Source of the DNA: Gracilimonas sp040877545
GTDB lineage: Bacteria > Bacteroidota > Rhodothermia > Balneolales > Balneolaceae
NCBI GenBank assembly: GCA_040877545.1
Contig: JBBDNN010000072.1
Location: 1 to 16,247, forward strand
Direction of reading: 5' to 3'
DNA length: 16,247 bases
Every line of letters starts with the position of its first letter. The stretch's first letter is position 1. The position numbers and the translations under genes were made by a program. The notes below the pieces were generated by a model. That model searched no databases. It had not been told where the DNA came from and saw only the letters and a list, made by a program, of their open reading frames with translations. Shown here piece by piece: positions 1-6,343 of this stretch.

Positions 1-51
1 AAAACCGTTGAGGCCTCACGGTCTCCGGGGGTTCGAATCCCTCGCTCTCCG
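1..51 (+). tRNA. tRNA-Ser, 3' portion (5' part outside window)
   Basis: The window opens inside a class II tRNA. The long variable arm is seen at about 9-26: GAGGCC pairs with GGTCTC (one G-T wobble) around a TCAC loop. The T arm follows at 27-43, with GGGGG, loop TTCGAAT and CCCTC. The 3' acceptor strand is GCTCTCC with discriminator G at 51. CCA is not encoded. A variable arm this long restricts the gene to Ser, Leu or Tyr; the G discriminator and the acceptor ending CTCTCCG fit Ser. If A1 is anticodon position 36, the anticodon ends in A (GGA, TGA or CGA). The anticodon itself lies outside the window, so the isoacceptor is unknown. A GIY-YIG reading frame begins immediately behind it. Confidence 0.8.
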
Positions 52-89
52 CATTATTTATTACGCATACATATTGAAAAGTGAATCAC
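35..89 (+). repeat. Direct repeat copy 1: tRNA-Ser tail plus first GIY-YIG codons
   Basis: These 55 nt are identical to 226-280. They include the last 18 nt of the tRNA-Ser tail and the first 37 nt of the GIY-YIG cassette, encoding IIYYAYILKSES. In this copy the GIY-YIG frame is open backwards through the tRNA tail to a TTG at 8, so the nuclease frame and the tRNA overlap. The copy is cut off by the run of Ns. It is interpreted as the 5' end of a first, unassembled GIY-YIG cassette. Confidence 0.85.
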
Positions 90-189
90 NNNNNNNNNNN
101 NNNNNNNNNNNNNNNNNNNNNNNNNNNNNNNNNNNNNNNNNNNNNNNNNNNNNNNNNNNNNNNNNNNNNNNNNNNNNNNNNNNNNNNNN
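90..189. other. Assembly gap (100 Ns)
   Basis: Exactly 100 Ns, the conventional placeholder for a gap of unknown size. The sequence on the left (35-89) is the same as the sequence shortly after the gap on the right (226-280), so the assembly most likely broke inside a tandem repeat. If the hidden cassette has the 337-bp period seen between tail copies 2 and 3, the true missing length would be about 246 nt rather than 100. Confidence 0.9.
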
Positions 190-243
190 TCACCGGCGGG
201 TTCTGGCGAAGCCATCCCTTCGGGGGAATCCCTCGCTCTCCGC
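190..243 (+). repeat. tRNA-Ser tail repeat, copy 2 (5' end in gap)
   Basis: These 54 nt are identical to 527-580. They end with the same 18 nt as the tRNA-Ser (GAATCCCTCGCTCTCCGC), but 22 nt are inserted in the T-loop between TTC and GAAT. The insert can form two small hairpins, TGGC-GAA-GCCA and CCC-TTCG-GGG. The copy cannot form a normal tRNA T arm. It separates the two GIY-YIG cassettes. Confidence 0.85.
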
Positions 244-489
244 ATTATTTATTACGCATACATATTGAAAAGTGAATCACACGGCACGTATTATTATGGA
301 AGTGCTGATGATGTGAACAAGCGGCTCAAACAGCATAATGCCGGAAAAGTCCGGTATACCAAAGGGCGAAAGCCTTGGAAATTACATTATGTAGAAGAAT
401 TTGAAAGCCGTTCGGAAGCCCGAAAGCGGGAAGCATTTTTTAAAAGTATTGACGGATATGTGTATTTGAAGGAGAAAGGGATTACCTAG
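190..489 (+). CDS. Small GIY-YIG nuclease-like protein, 5' end unresolved
   Basis: A single GIY-YIG domain of the short type (UPF0213/YhbQ-like). The first motif is YAYIL (about 253-267), the second YYYG. The conserved NKR, QHN, GK, YT and RKP segments follow, then EEF and SEARKRE with the expected catalytic-site Glu, and the C-terminus KSIDGYVYLKEKGIT, all in family order. The frame is open from the gap at 190 to the TAG at 487-489. The only conventional start seen is TTG at 265, which would delete half of the first GIY motif. The real start is therefore upstream in the gap, a rare ATT at 244 or 247, or lost. The 190-243 part lies inside the tRNA-tail repeat. A similar frame starts after the tRNA at the left edge, so this appears to be the second of two tandem copies. 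It could be a homing-type selfish gene or a housekeeping-like small nuclease; activity is unknown. Confidence 0.75.
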   Translation, partial: SPAGSGEAIPSGESLALRIIYYAYILKSESHGTYYYGSADDVNKRLKQHNAGKVRYTKGRKPWKLHYVEEFESRSEARKREAFFKSIDGYVYLKEKGIT

Positions 490-506
490 GCGCAGTATTT
501 TTATAG

Positions 507-580
507 AAACCGTTGAGGCCTCACGGTCACCGGCGGGTTCTGGCGAAGCCATCCCTTCGGGGGAATCCCTCGCTCTCCGC
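507..580 (+). repeat. tRNA-Ser tail repeat, copy 3, after the GIY-YIG gene
   Basis: This begins AAACCGTTGAGGCCTCACGG, matching the tRNA-Ser from position 2 onwards (end of anticodon arm, variable arm). It then carries the same T-loop insertion as copy 2 and ends in the tRNA acceptor strand CTCTCCGC. It is 23 nt longer than the matching part of the real tRNA. No 5' half of a tRNA precedes it, so it is not a tRNA gene. It lies 17 bases after the GIY-YIG stop and just before the terminator, as expected if the cassette was inserted into, or duplicated with, the tRNA 3' end. Confidence 0.85.
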
Positions 581-581
581 A

Positions 582-610
582 AAAAAAACAGCCCCTCATG
601 GGGCTTTTTC
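582..610 (+). terminator. Rho-independent terminator of the tRNA/GIY-YIG unit
   Basis: A perfect 6-bp stem AGCCCC / GGGGCT (590-595 with 600-605) has loop TCAT and is followed by TTTTT. The A-run at 581-588 on the other side means it could also act on the minus strand. It directly follows tail copy 3 and was probably the original terminator of the tRNA-Ser transcript. Confidence 0.8.
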
Positions 611-758
611 TGTTTTAGAGAATAGAATTTCGATTCAATCCTCAAAATCATAACTTGATAATTATTGTTAATCAGAATAATTAAAGATCAGTGAAAAACT
701 TGCTTTACAGGGCTATTAATATCAAGCTCATGCAACCAATAAAACTCAAAAAGATTCC
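611..758. other. AT-rich intergenic region before the TolC-type gene
   Basis: The region is AT-rich with no credible reading frame and no RNA structure that I can recognise. It must contain the promoter for the gene at 759, but I cannot place a convincing promoter motif or a strong Shine-Dalgarno site. Confidence 0.4.
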
Positions 759-2141
759 ATGAAAGCACGGATTTCATTGCCGCTCGTTTGTCTATTCCTC
801 AGTATCAGTTTTCCTTCTGAAGCGCAAGATACTCTCAGAATTAGTTATGATGAATTTATGAGCAGAGCTTTGCAAAATTCAGGGCAGATTAATCTGCAAA
901 GGCAGGAGGTAGATCTTGCTGAAAATCAAATAGAACAGGCAAAGGCGCAAAGATTTATTCCTAATCTGCGATTTGAAAGTCAACATGGGTTAGTGCCGGG
1001 GGTAAAAAGTAATTTGGATATTCCTGAAGATGAATATTATCTCGATCCTAACCTGAGGAATGACTGGAATGACTGGGCTATTTTTACCAGGTTTCAGGTT
1101 TCTGCCGCACAACCGGTATTTACATGGGGAGCAATAAATAAAGCTGTAGAAGCAGCAAGAATTGGTGCACGGGCAGCTCAACATGGTTTTGACGCTGAAC
1201 GGGCCGATCTTGAAGCGCAGTTATTTGATCTTTATTACAGCTATGTATTGGCTATGGAAATAGAGCGGTTGCTTGAAGAAGCGCAGCAGTCTGTTAACCA
1301 GATAGAAGAACAGATTAATGAGATGGAAGAAAATGGAGACGGGGAGTTTGATGATTCCGAAGTTTTCAAATTTGAGATATTTAAATCTGAGTTCGATATT
1401 CAGAAAGCAGAAGTGTATGAAAATCTCACCTTTATAAAAGAAACCTGGAATTACGCACTCAGAAATGAAAATCAGACAGTTTTTGAACCTGAAGTTAGAT
1501 TTTTGGATCCGGTTTCAAATAATCTTGAGCCGGTAGATTTTTATCAAGAATCGGCATTTAATAATAGACCTGAAATCAAAGGTTTAAAAGCAGCGGAAGA
1601 AGCAACTAGTACTTATATATCATCATTGAAAAGACAAAATTTACCCGGCCTGTACCTTGCTGGATTTATTAATTTTGCTGATACCCCAAATCGACCAAGG
1701 CAGTCAAATCCATTTATTCAGAATACTACAAATCTGTTTACCGGTGGTTTCGGAGTCACGATTCGTCAGGATCTTAGTTTCTTCTCTATGAAAGCTTCGC
1801 TAGAGCGTAGCAGAATCGAACTCCGAAAAGCCTCTTTTGCACAGGATGCTGCCAGGGATGGAATTCTCCTGGAAGTACATAACAACTATAGAACTGCTGC
1901 TCTGGCCGATGTCCGCTTTAAAAAAACTGATGAAGCCCTTGTCATTTCAAAAAGATGGTTGCGTCAGGAACAATTGGATTACGACTTTGATATGGGGAAT
2001 GTCACTGATTTAATTGATGCTATGCGGAAAGAAATTGAGCTAAGACTACAATTAAAGCAACGCATTTTTGAATACAACTCATCAGTAGCAGAATTGAATA
2101 AATCAGCGGGTATTCCGTTAACTACATCGATTACCAACTGA
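759..2141 (+). CDS. TolC-family outer membrane efflux protein
   Basis: 460 residues, the usual length for the outer-membrane factor (OEP) family, which forms trimeric channels through the outer membrane for type I secretion or RND/ABC efflux. A signal peptide covers about residues 1-23 (hydrophobic LPLVCLFLSISF, cleavage after SEA). Two OEP repeats are visible. Each has long amphipathic, probably coiled-coil helices (about 28-65, 125-235, 262-290, 345-455) with beta-hairpin segments between them (about 68-122 and 293-340). The family-typical NRPEI (269-273) and GNVTDLIDA (413-421) segments are present. The acidic stretch at 188-200 is an elaboration. The gene is followed after 19 bases by a MlaC-type gene, suggesting cotranscription. 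No periplasmic adaptor (HlyD type) is seen nearby, so the inner-membrane partner is not certain; the RND protein at 8045 is one candidate. Confidence 0.88.
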   Translation: MKARISLPLVCLFLSISFPSEAQDTLRISYDEFMSRALQNSGQINLQRQEVDLAENQIEQAKAQRFIPNLRFESQHGLVPGVKSNLDIPEDEYYLDPNLRNDWNDWAIFTRFQVSAAQPVFTWGAINKAVEAARIGARAAQHGFDAERADLEAQLFDLYYSYVLAMEIERLLEEAQQSVNQIEEQINEMEENGDGEFDDSEVFKFEIFKSEFDIQKAEVYENLTFIKETWNYALRNENQTVFEPEVRFLDPVSNNLEPVDFYQESAFNNRPEIKGLKAAEEATSTYISSLKRQNLPGLYLAGFINFADTPNRPRQSNPFIQNTTNLFTGGFGVTIRQDLSFFSMKASLERSRIELRKASFAQDAARDGILLEVHNNYRTAALADVRFKKTDEALVISKRWLRQEQLDYDFDMGNVTDLIDAMRKEIELRLQLKQRIFEYNSSVAELNKSAGIPLTTSITN

Positions 2142-2160
2142 GTATTAATTGATTATTATC

Positions 2161-2751
2161 ATGAAAAGCATAAAAACCATAGTACTAATTTTCGTTTTTG
2201 GATTATTATATGTCAATTCTCACGCCCAAAAATCGGAAGAAGGCATAATAAACCTTCTCGAAGAAAGAGATGCTGAGATAAAAGAATTAATGGGGCCAAA
2301 AGGATCAGAATACTCCGAAGAACAAAGAGCGCAGTTAAAACAAATTATAAACGGAATCATTGATTTTGAAGCTATGGCTAAAGAAGCTTTAGCCGAAACT
2401 TATGATACTATTTCAGCGGAAGTAAGGGCTGAATTTGTTGAACTGTTTTCAATTATCATCAGAGATCAATCATTAAATAATCTCGATATATATCGTGCAG
2501 ATGTAACCTATACCTCTACAGAAGTGGAGGGTGATGAGGCAAGAGTAGAAACATTAGCTCAACTGGATGATGTTAGAACTCCTGTTAACTATGAACTGGC
2601 TTTCAAAAATAATGAGTGGGTAATTACCGACATGGAAATAGATGATGTTTCCACTGCCGATTCCTATAATCGTCAGTTTCAAAGAAGAATCAATCAAAAT
2701 GGTTTTGAGTCGCTGATGGAAACCCTCAGAAAAAGAGCATCACGAGCTTAA
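2161..2751 (+). CDS. MlaC/HpnM-type periplasmic phospholipid-binding protein
   Basis: An exported protein of the MlaC (Ttg2D, toluene tolerance) family. Members carry phospholipids, or in the HpnM branch probably hopanoids, across the periplasm. The ATG at 2161 is preferred over the upstream in-frame TTG at 2149 because it gives a clean signal peptide: MKS, then IKTIVLIFVFGLL, then a cut after SHA. The mature protein shows the family pattern in order: a helical RDAEIKELMG region, IIDFEAMAKEALAE, EFVELFSIII, an 'A-R-V-E-T' strand, PVNYELAFKNNEWVITDMEI, DVSTADSYNRQF and a C-terminal helix. No MlaE/F/D ABC partners are in the window. The HpnN-type RND exporter at 8045 is a plausible partner, since MlaC-like HpnM and HpnN genes are neighbours in other bacteria. 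The gene starts 19 bases after the TolC-type gene. Confidence 0.85.
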   Translation: MKSIKTIVLIFVFGLLYVNSHAQKSEEGIINLLEERDAEIKELMGPKGSEYSEEQRAQLKQIINGIIDFEAMAKEALAETYDTISAEVRAEFVELFSIIIRDQSLNNLDIYRADVTYTSTEVEGDEARVETLAQLDDVRTPVNYELAFKNNEWVITDMEIDDVSTADSYNRQFQRRINQNGFESLMETLRKRASRA

Positions 2752-2782
2752 TACTTATTATATTTTCCTTATATTTTCTTCC

Positions 2783-3805
2783 ATGGAGAAATTAACGAAA
2801 TACAATAAAATGGGGCGGGAAGGGTACGTATACGTAAGCTATGGTCATCCTAAGTACCTGAAGCATGTAATTGCCTCAATTACCAGCCTTCGCAGATACG
2901 ACACCGAACGACCTATTGGTTTAGCCTGTACCGAAAAACACCGCACTTATATTATTAGGAATAACTTATCTCATCTTTTTGATGTAATTCACCTCTTGCC
3001 GGAAGAACATGCGTCCATTGTAGGTTTTAAGCATAATTTCTATCACTATTTATTTTTTGAGAACAACATTTTTCTTGACAGCGATATTATATGGTGCAAA
3101 AATCCGGATAGCCTATGGCAGTCGTTAAAGCCATTTAAATTTACCGTGACCGGTAATTTGGTTTCGGATAATTTTTTCGGCGCTCCTAAAAGTATAGGTG
3201 TTTTAAAGGATATCCTGTTGGGAAGGAGAAAACGTACTTTAAGGCGATTTGGCCTTACCTATTTAAGCAGGGCACAAACAGGCATTATGTACGCCTCAGA
3301 TTACAGCCTGACCAAAAAAGCCTGTAAACTTGCTGGTGAAATGATAAAACGACAAAATGAAACTCATTTCCAGAGCAGGAAAAAAGAAAAAGGCCGCACA
3401 GAGGAGTCCTGTGAATGGAGTCTTGCGATGGCAATGGCAAAACTTAATATTCCGATTTATAACTGGTTTCAGGGACACACCAGTCCACAATTAGATTATA
3501 TCGAGATATTAACAGATCATGACAGTGATTTTGAATACGTGAAGTGTAAATATTATGCAAATAATTTTGTGTATTCATTCAGAGGCTTAAAAAGCAATTT
3601 TCTGAAAAAAGTACTGATTAATGCGTTCACACTTCTTCCCGGAAAAGGGGATAACATGCAAGTAACTCCTTACTGCCTTCATTTTGGATGGTATCATGAG
3701 AAACAGCCATTCTTTGAATTCTCTGAACGAGTGTGGAATGATCTGCAATCAGGAATCACAGAAAGTAGAATAGAAAAAAAATCAGAGTACTTGAAGCTGA
3801 GTTAG
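2783..3805 (+). CDS. Putative GT-A-fold glycosyltransferase
   Basis: A 340-residue cytoplasmic protein without a signal peptide. The N-terminal part (about 14-120) looks like a GT-A nucleotide-sugar domain: YVYVSYGHPKYLKHVIASI, then an alternating beta/alpha pattern, then FLDSDIIW, in which D99-S100-D101 is a DXD-type metal and sugar-nucleotide site. A basic segment at 148-155 and a conserved-looking block TPYCLHFGWYHEK near 295-307 follow. The donor, the acceptor and the exact family (GT8-like is possible) cannot be decided. Met10 is an alternative start just before the first strand. It lies 31 bases after the MlaC-type gene and 32 before the broken Wzi gene, so it is probably in the same transcript. 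Its neighbours point to capsule or surface polysaccharide synthesis. Confidence 0.6.
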   Translation: MEKLTKYNKMGREGYVYVSYGHPKYLKHVIASITSLRRYDTERPIGLACTEKHRTYIIRNNLSHLFDVIHLLPEEHASIVGFKHNFYHYLFFENNIFLDSDIIWCKNPDSLWQSLKPFKFTVTGNLVSDNFFGAPKSIGVLKDILLGRRKRTLRRFGLTYLSRAQTGIMYASDYSLTKKACKLAGEMIKRQNETHFQSRKKEKGRTEESCEWSLAMAMAKLNIPIYNWFQGHTSPQLDYIEILTDHDSDFEYVKCKYYANNFVYSFRGLKSNFLKKVLINAFTLLPGKGDNMQVTPYCLHFGWYHEKQPFFEFSERVWNDLQSGITESRIEKKSEYLKLS

Positions 3806-3837
3806 TTCTGTTTACTCCATTCTTTTAAAATCATCTG

Positions 3838-4307
3838 ATGCTCACCAGCTTTAAATATTTTCTGCTTGTCTTCTCTTTATTGATAGTTGGGGAGGTATAT
3901 GCTCAAGTTGATTCAACAACACATATAACTGTTGGTTCTTCTTTGCTAATTAATCCGAGTGGGTTAAATAATGAATTGCCATTTTGGCTGCATGCCAATA
4001 GAAATGGAGCTGTAAATCAATACTCATCCAATGCACTAATTTATTCTTCTATTTCCTCTAATCTGCTTCAGAAGAATAACTTTCGAATTGATGCCGGTGG
4101 GACTGTTGTAACTCAGTATTCAGAAGATCCCACCCTTTTTTTTAATACACTATTTGCAGAAGCCACTTTGGGTGGATGGAAACTATCAGTCGGTAGGTTT
4201 ATAGATCCACTCACAGAAAAGGAAGATGATCTGGTGAATTTGACGACAACAGATTCGGCTTCGAGTTAGGCGTACAATGGTCAGGAAGTACGACTTTTGG
4301 ATTCTAA
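3838..4307 (+). pseudogene. Broken capsule-assembly Wzi-like gene (middle deleted, frame changed)
   Basis: The intact N-terminus has a signal peptide (residues 1-22, cut after VYA) followed by the start of a Wzi-like outer-membrane barrel: LPFWLHANRNGAV, an N-x-L-I-Y-S-S-I strand, RIDAGGTVV, FFNTLFAEATLGGWKLSVGRF. That frame stops at 4267-4269 after only 143 residues, while Wzi-family proteins are several hundred residues long. From 4230 another frame reads SGEFDDNRFGFELGVQW and SGSTTFGF to a TAA at 4305-4307. This looks like a last beta-strand with the C-terminal Phe typical of barrels folded by BAM. The simplest reading is an internal deletion joining the beginning and end of the gene out of frame near 4225-4240. 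The tail overlaps the end of the convergent minus-strand gene by 27 bases. An assembly error is also possible. Confidence 0.65.
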
Positions 4308-5252
4308 ATCCTGGATATCCTGCTCGGTTACAATTGCAGGTTCTTTAGCGGTGAGAGTCGTAAAAAGTATCGCATTCAAAAGCTTATCCAGTACATTCTG
4401 TGCTATAAATAAACCCGCAATTCCTGCAGTTGATACATTTATCAGCTTTGAAATTTCAATACTGGCTCCTATAAAAACCAAATCTTTATTAGGCAGAAAA
4501 GGAATCCTGCTGAGTATTAATGTCATGCTCAAATAGGTAAACCAGATGCGCAGTGGAATTTCAGGCATCACTACATACCATTGCACCACCTGCAGAATAT
4601 TCACGAGCATGAATCTTGTGGTATGAATTCCAAGCACCGATAACGCCACCTTCCTCGACATTGAGAAGAAATATCGTCGGAATCGATATAAAACAACCCC
4701 AATTATTATTACGATAATACCCATAGCGATATAGGTAAATAGATTTTCTCGCTTCAGATAATCAAACAGCGAAATTTGGTCAGTAGCAAAGAAAATGAGC
4801 AGCAAAAAAAAGGCTATTGTGGTGGATGCTACAGAAGAGAGAATGTTATTATCGCGAATTACCTTAAATATCTCCTTATCGCTTTTACCCAATTTCTTGC
4901 GTGCCCAGGCAAAAAGCTGAACTTCTCCGGAGTAGCCCAATACATCTTTATTATACACTCTCTTTTTGATGAAAACAGAAAAGCTCTCTTTAACTTTAAT
5001 CTTCCAGCTGATGCCATATGAAAAAATCTCAGAGACCGGGAGTAAAAAATAGTTGATCAGGAATATCAGGTAGAACAGGGGGTTAACAGGAAGCGATTTA
5101 AAAAATTTGGACCAGCCGAGTTCGGTTAATTCAAAAGCCAGATAAACAATTATTCCAACCTGAATAATCCGGTTTAGAATTTTACCTAATTTGGCAGCTA
5201 ATTCTGATTCAGAAAAATCTTTTATTTTTTGTTTGATGGATGCCTTATTCAC
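4281..5252 (-). CDS. Polytopic inner-membrane protein of the glycosyltransferase operon
   Basis: 323 residues. The start is a GTG at 5252, and its first 8 bases overlap the stop of the upstream glycosyltransferase, which suggests translational coupling. About seven hydrophobic segments are visible (roughly 29-47, 58-80, 138-157, 171-191, 205-230, 236-262, 272-290). A conserved-looking cytoplasmic segment around 100-140 reads YSGEVQLFAWARKKLG and then DNNILSSVAS. The topology and the 'G-x-x-G-E' segment loosely recall the flippase-like UPF0104/LPG-synthase membrane domain often found next to glycosyltransferases, but I do not recognise the family securely. A role in handling a lipid-linked glycan is inference from its operon. 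It converges on and overlaps the broken Wzi gene at its 3' end. Confidence 0.55.
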   Translation of the reverse strand: MNKASIKQKIKDFSESELAAKLGKILNRIIQVGIIVYLAFELTELGWSKFFKSLPVNPLFYLIFLINYFLLPVSEIFSYGISWKIKVKESFSVFIKKRVYNKDVLGYSGEVQLFAWARKKLGKSDKEIFKVIRDNNILSSVASTTIAFFLLLIFFATDQISLFDYLKRENLFTYIAMGIIVIIIGVVLYRFRRYFFSMSRKVALSVLGIHTTRFMLVNILQVVQWYVVMPEIPLRIWFTYLSMTLILSRIPFLPNKDLVFIGASIEISKLINVSTAGIAGLFIAQNVLDKLLNAILFTTLTAKEPAIVTEQDIQDLESKSRTS

Positions 5253-6339
5253 TAATTGCCAGTTCTAATTTATTGAAAACTGTTTCCAGTGCTGGTTTTG
5301 CAGAATATTTATCAATCAAGGTAACGGCTCTTTCTCTAGCCGCCAAAGACATTTTGTCAATCAAGGATGTATCAGATAATAGGCTGTTTACTTTTTGTGC
5401 CACATTCTTTCTACTAACAATAATCCCGCAATCATTGGGAATTATGTCTTTCTGGATGGCATCATCAAAACCAACACAGGGCAGCCCGCAGGCAAAAGCT
5501 TCGGCAATGGCCCGAGGGTAAAAATCCCTCGTGATTATCCAGTCTTTTGCACTTGGGTGTATATATAACTTCGCCCGGTTAAGTACTTTTGGAACATCAG
5601 CATTTGGAACACGATCCAGCCAATGGATAAGGGGATATTTCTGTTGAAGAGTTTTTTTATAAGGGCCATCTCCCAGAATGGCAACTTTAAAATGCTTAGA
5701 AAGTTCACCAATTTCATTAAAGCGTTTATTTCTTTTAACTATCCTTCCCACAGAAATGGTATCAAATTCTTTTTTAATGCCATCCATTGGCTTGAACACC
5801 TCCGTATCTATAGACTTCTGCATCTTAATAAGTTTTTCTTCCGGCTCCGTATGTCTCCAGAAAAATACACCAGGCTTGATTAATCTTCTCTTTTGATAAT
5901 CTGATTCATGTATAATGAGTTCTGCCTGTTTATTAAGAGGATGATAATATTCTCCACCAGTTACCATCACATACGGAATACTTTCAGGAATGAGCACCTT
6001 TTTTATCAGGCGAGTTCCAATTCCGCCGTCTACCCCTTTTATTAGAAATATATCCGGCGGGTTTTTCTCCGCATATTCAGCCATCGTATTACTAAAATCA
6101 TATTTGGTTTGATGTCCTTTTTTGGCGGCATGAAATATCCGAATGGTATAATCTCCAAATCCATCAAGTTTAGATGTGTGCACAGAAGGGGAGTGATCTA
6201 CCGCCCAATATTCGACCTCAAAACCCATACTGGAAAGAATTCCAGGAATCCATCGGTTCTGATTAATCAGTTTCAGCCACTGCTCTTTCGTCCAGAAATC
6301 GTGATAAATAGGATAGCTAAGAAGAAAGACTATTTTCAT
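5245..6339 (-). CDS. GT-B glycosyltransferase (family 4-like)
   Basis: 364 residues with the two-domain GT-B architecture. The N-terminal acceptor domain starts MKIVFLLSYP, and a linker around 180-190 (DTEVFKPMDG) is typical of GT4. The C-terminal donor-binding domain has ISVGRIVKRNKR (about 195-206), VAILGDGPYKK, and PRAIAEAFACGLPCVGFD (275-292). The last contains the E-x7-E-like nucleotide-sugar motif region, with E280 preceding ACG. It uses an NDP-sugar to extend a glycan on the cytoplasmic face; donor and acceptor are unknown. It starts 5 bases after the GT2 stop codon and overlaps the membrane-protein start by 8 bases, so the three genes form one operon. Confidence 0.85.
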   Translation of the reverse strand: MKIVFLLSYPIYHDFWTKEQWLKLINQNRWIPGILSSMGFEVEYWAVDHSPSVHTSKLDGFGDYTIRIFHAAKKGHQTKYDFSNTMAEYAEKNPPDIFLIKGVDGGIGTRLIKKVLIPESIPYVMVTGGEYYHPLNKQAELIIHESDYQKRRLIKPGVFFWRHTEPEEKLIKMQKSIDTEVFKPMDGIKKEFDTISVGRIVKRNKRFNEIGELSKHFKVAILGDGPYKKTLQQKYPLIHWLDRVPNADVPKVLNRAKLYIHPSAKDWIITRDFYPRAIAEAFACGLPCVGFDDAIQKDIIPNDCGIIVSRKNVAQKVNSLLSDTSLIDKMSLAARERAVTLIDKYSAKPALETVFNKLELAISE

Positions 6340-6343
6340 GATT

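Noticed and set aside
8..268. One continuous reading frame across the gap
   Set aside because: The frame is created by 100 arbitrary Ns. The part after the gap is out of frame with the GIY-YIG domain.
507..580. A second complete tRNA-Ser gene
   Set aside because: Only the 3' half is present. No D arm, anticodon arm or 5' acceptor precedes it, and the T-loop is interrupted by 22 nt.
1..612. CRISPR array
   Set aside because: There are only three tail copies, with spacing of about 337 bp, and a coding frame lies between them. Repeat-spacer geometry and cas genes are absent.
382..651. Minus-strand frame of 89 codons
   Set aside because: It is antisense to the GIY-YIG gene, the tail repeat and the terminator, and the protein looks random.
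3838..4269. A complete small exported protein of 143 residues
   Set aside because: The N-terminus has Wzi-like barrel features that need a much longer chain, and a likely last barrel strand lies immediately downstream in another frame.
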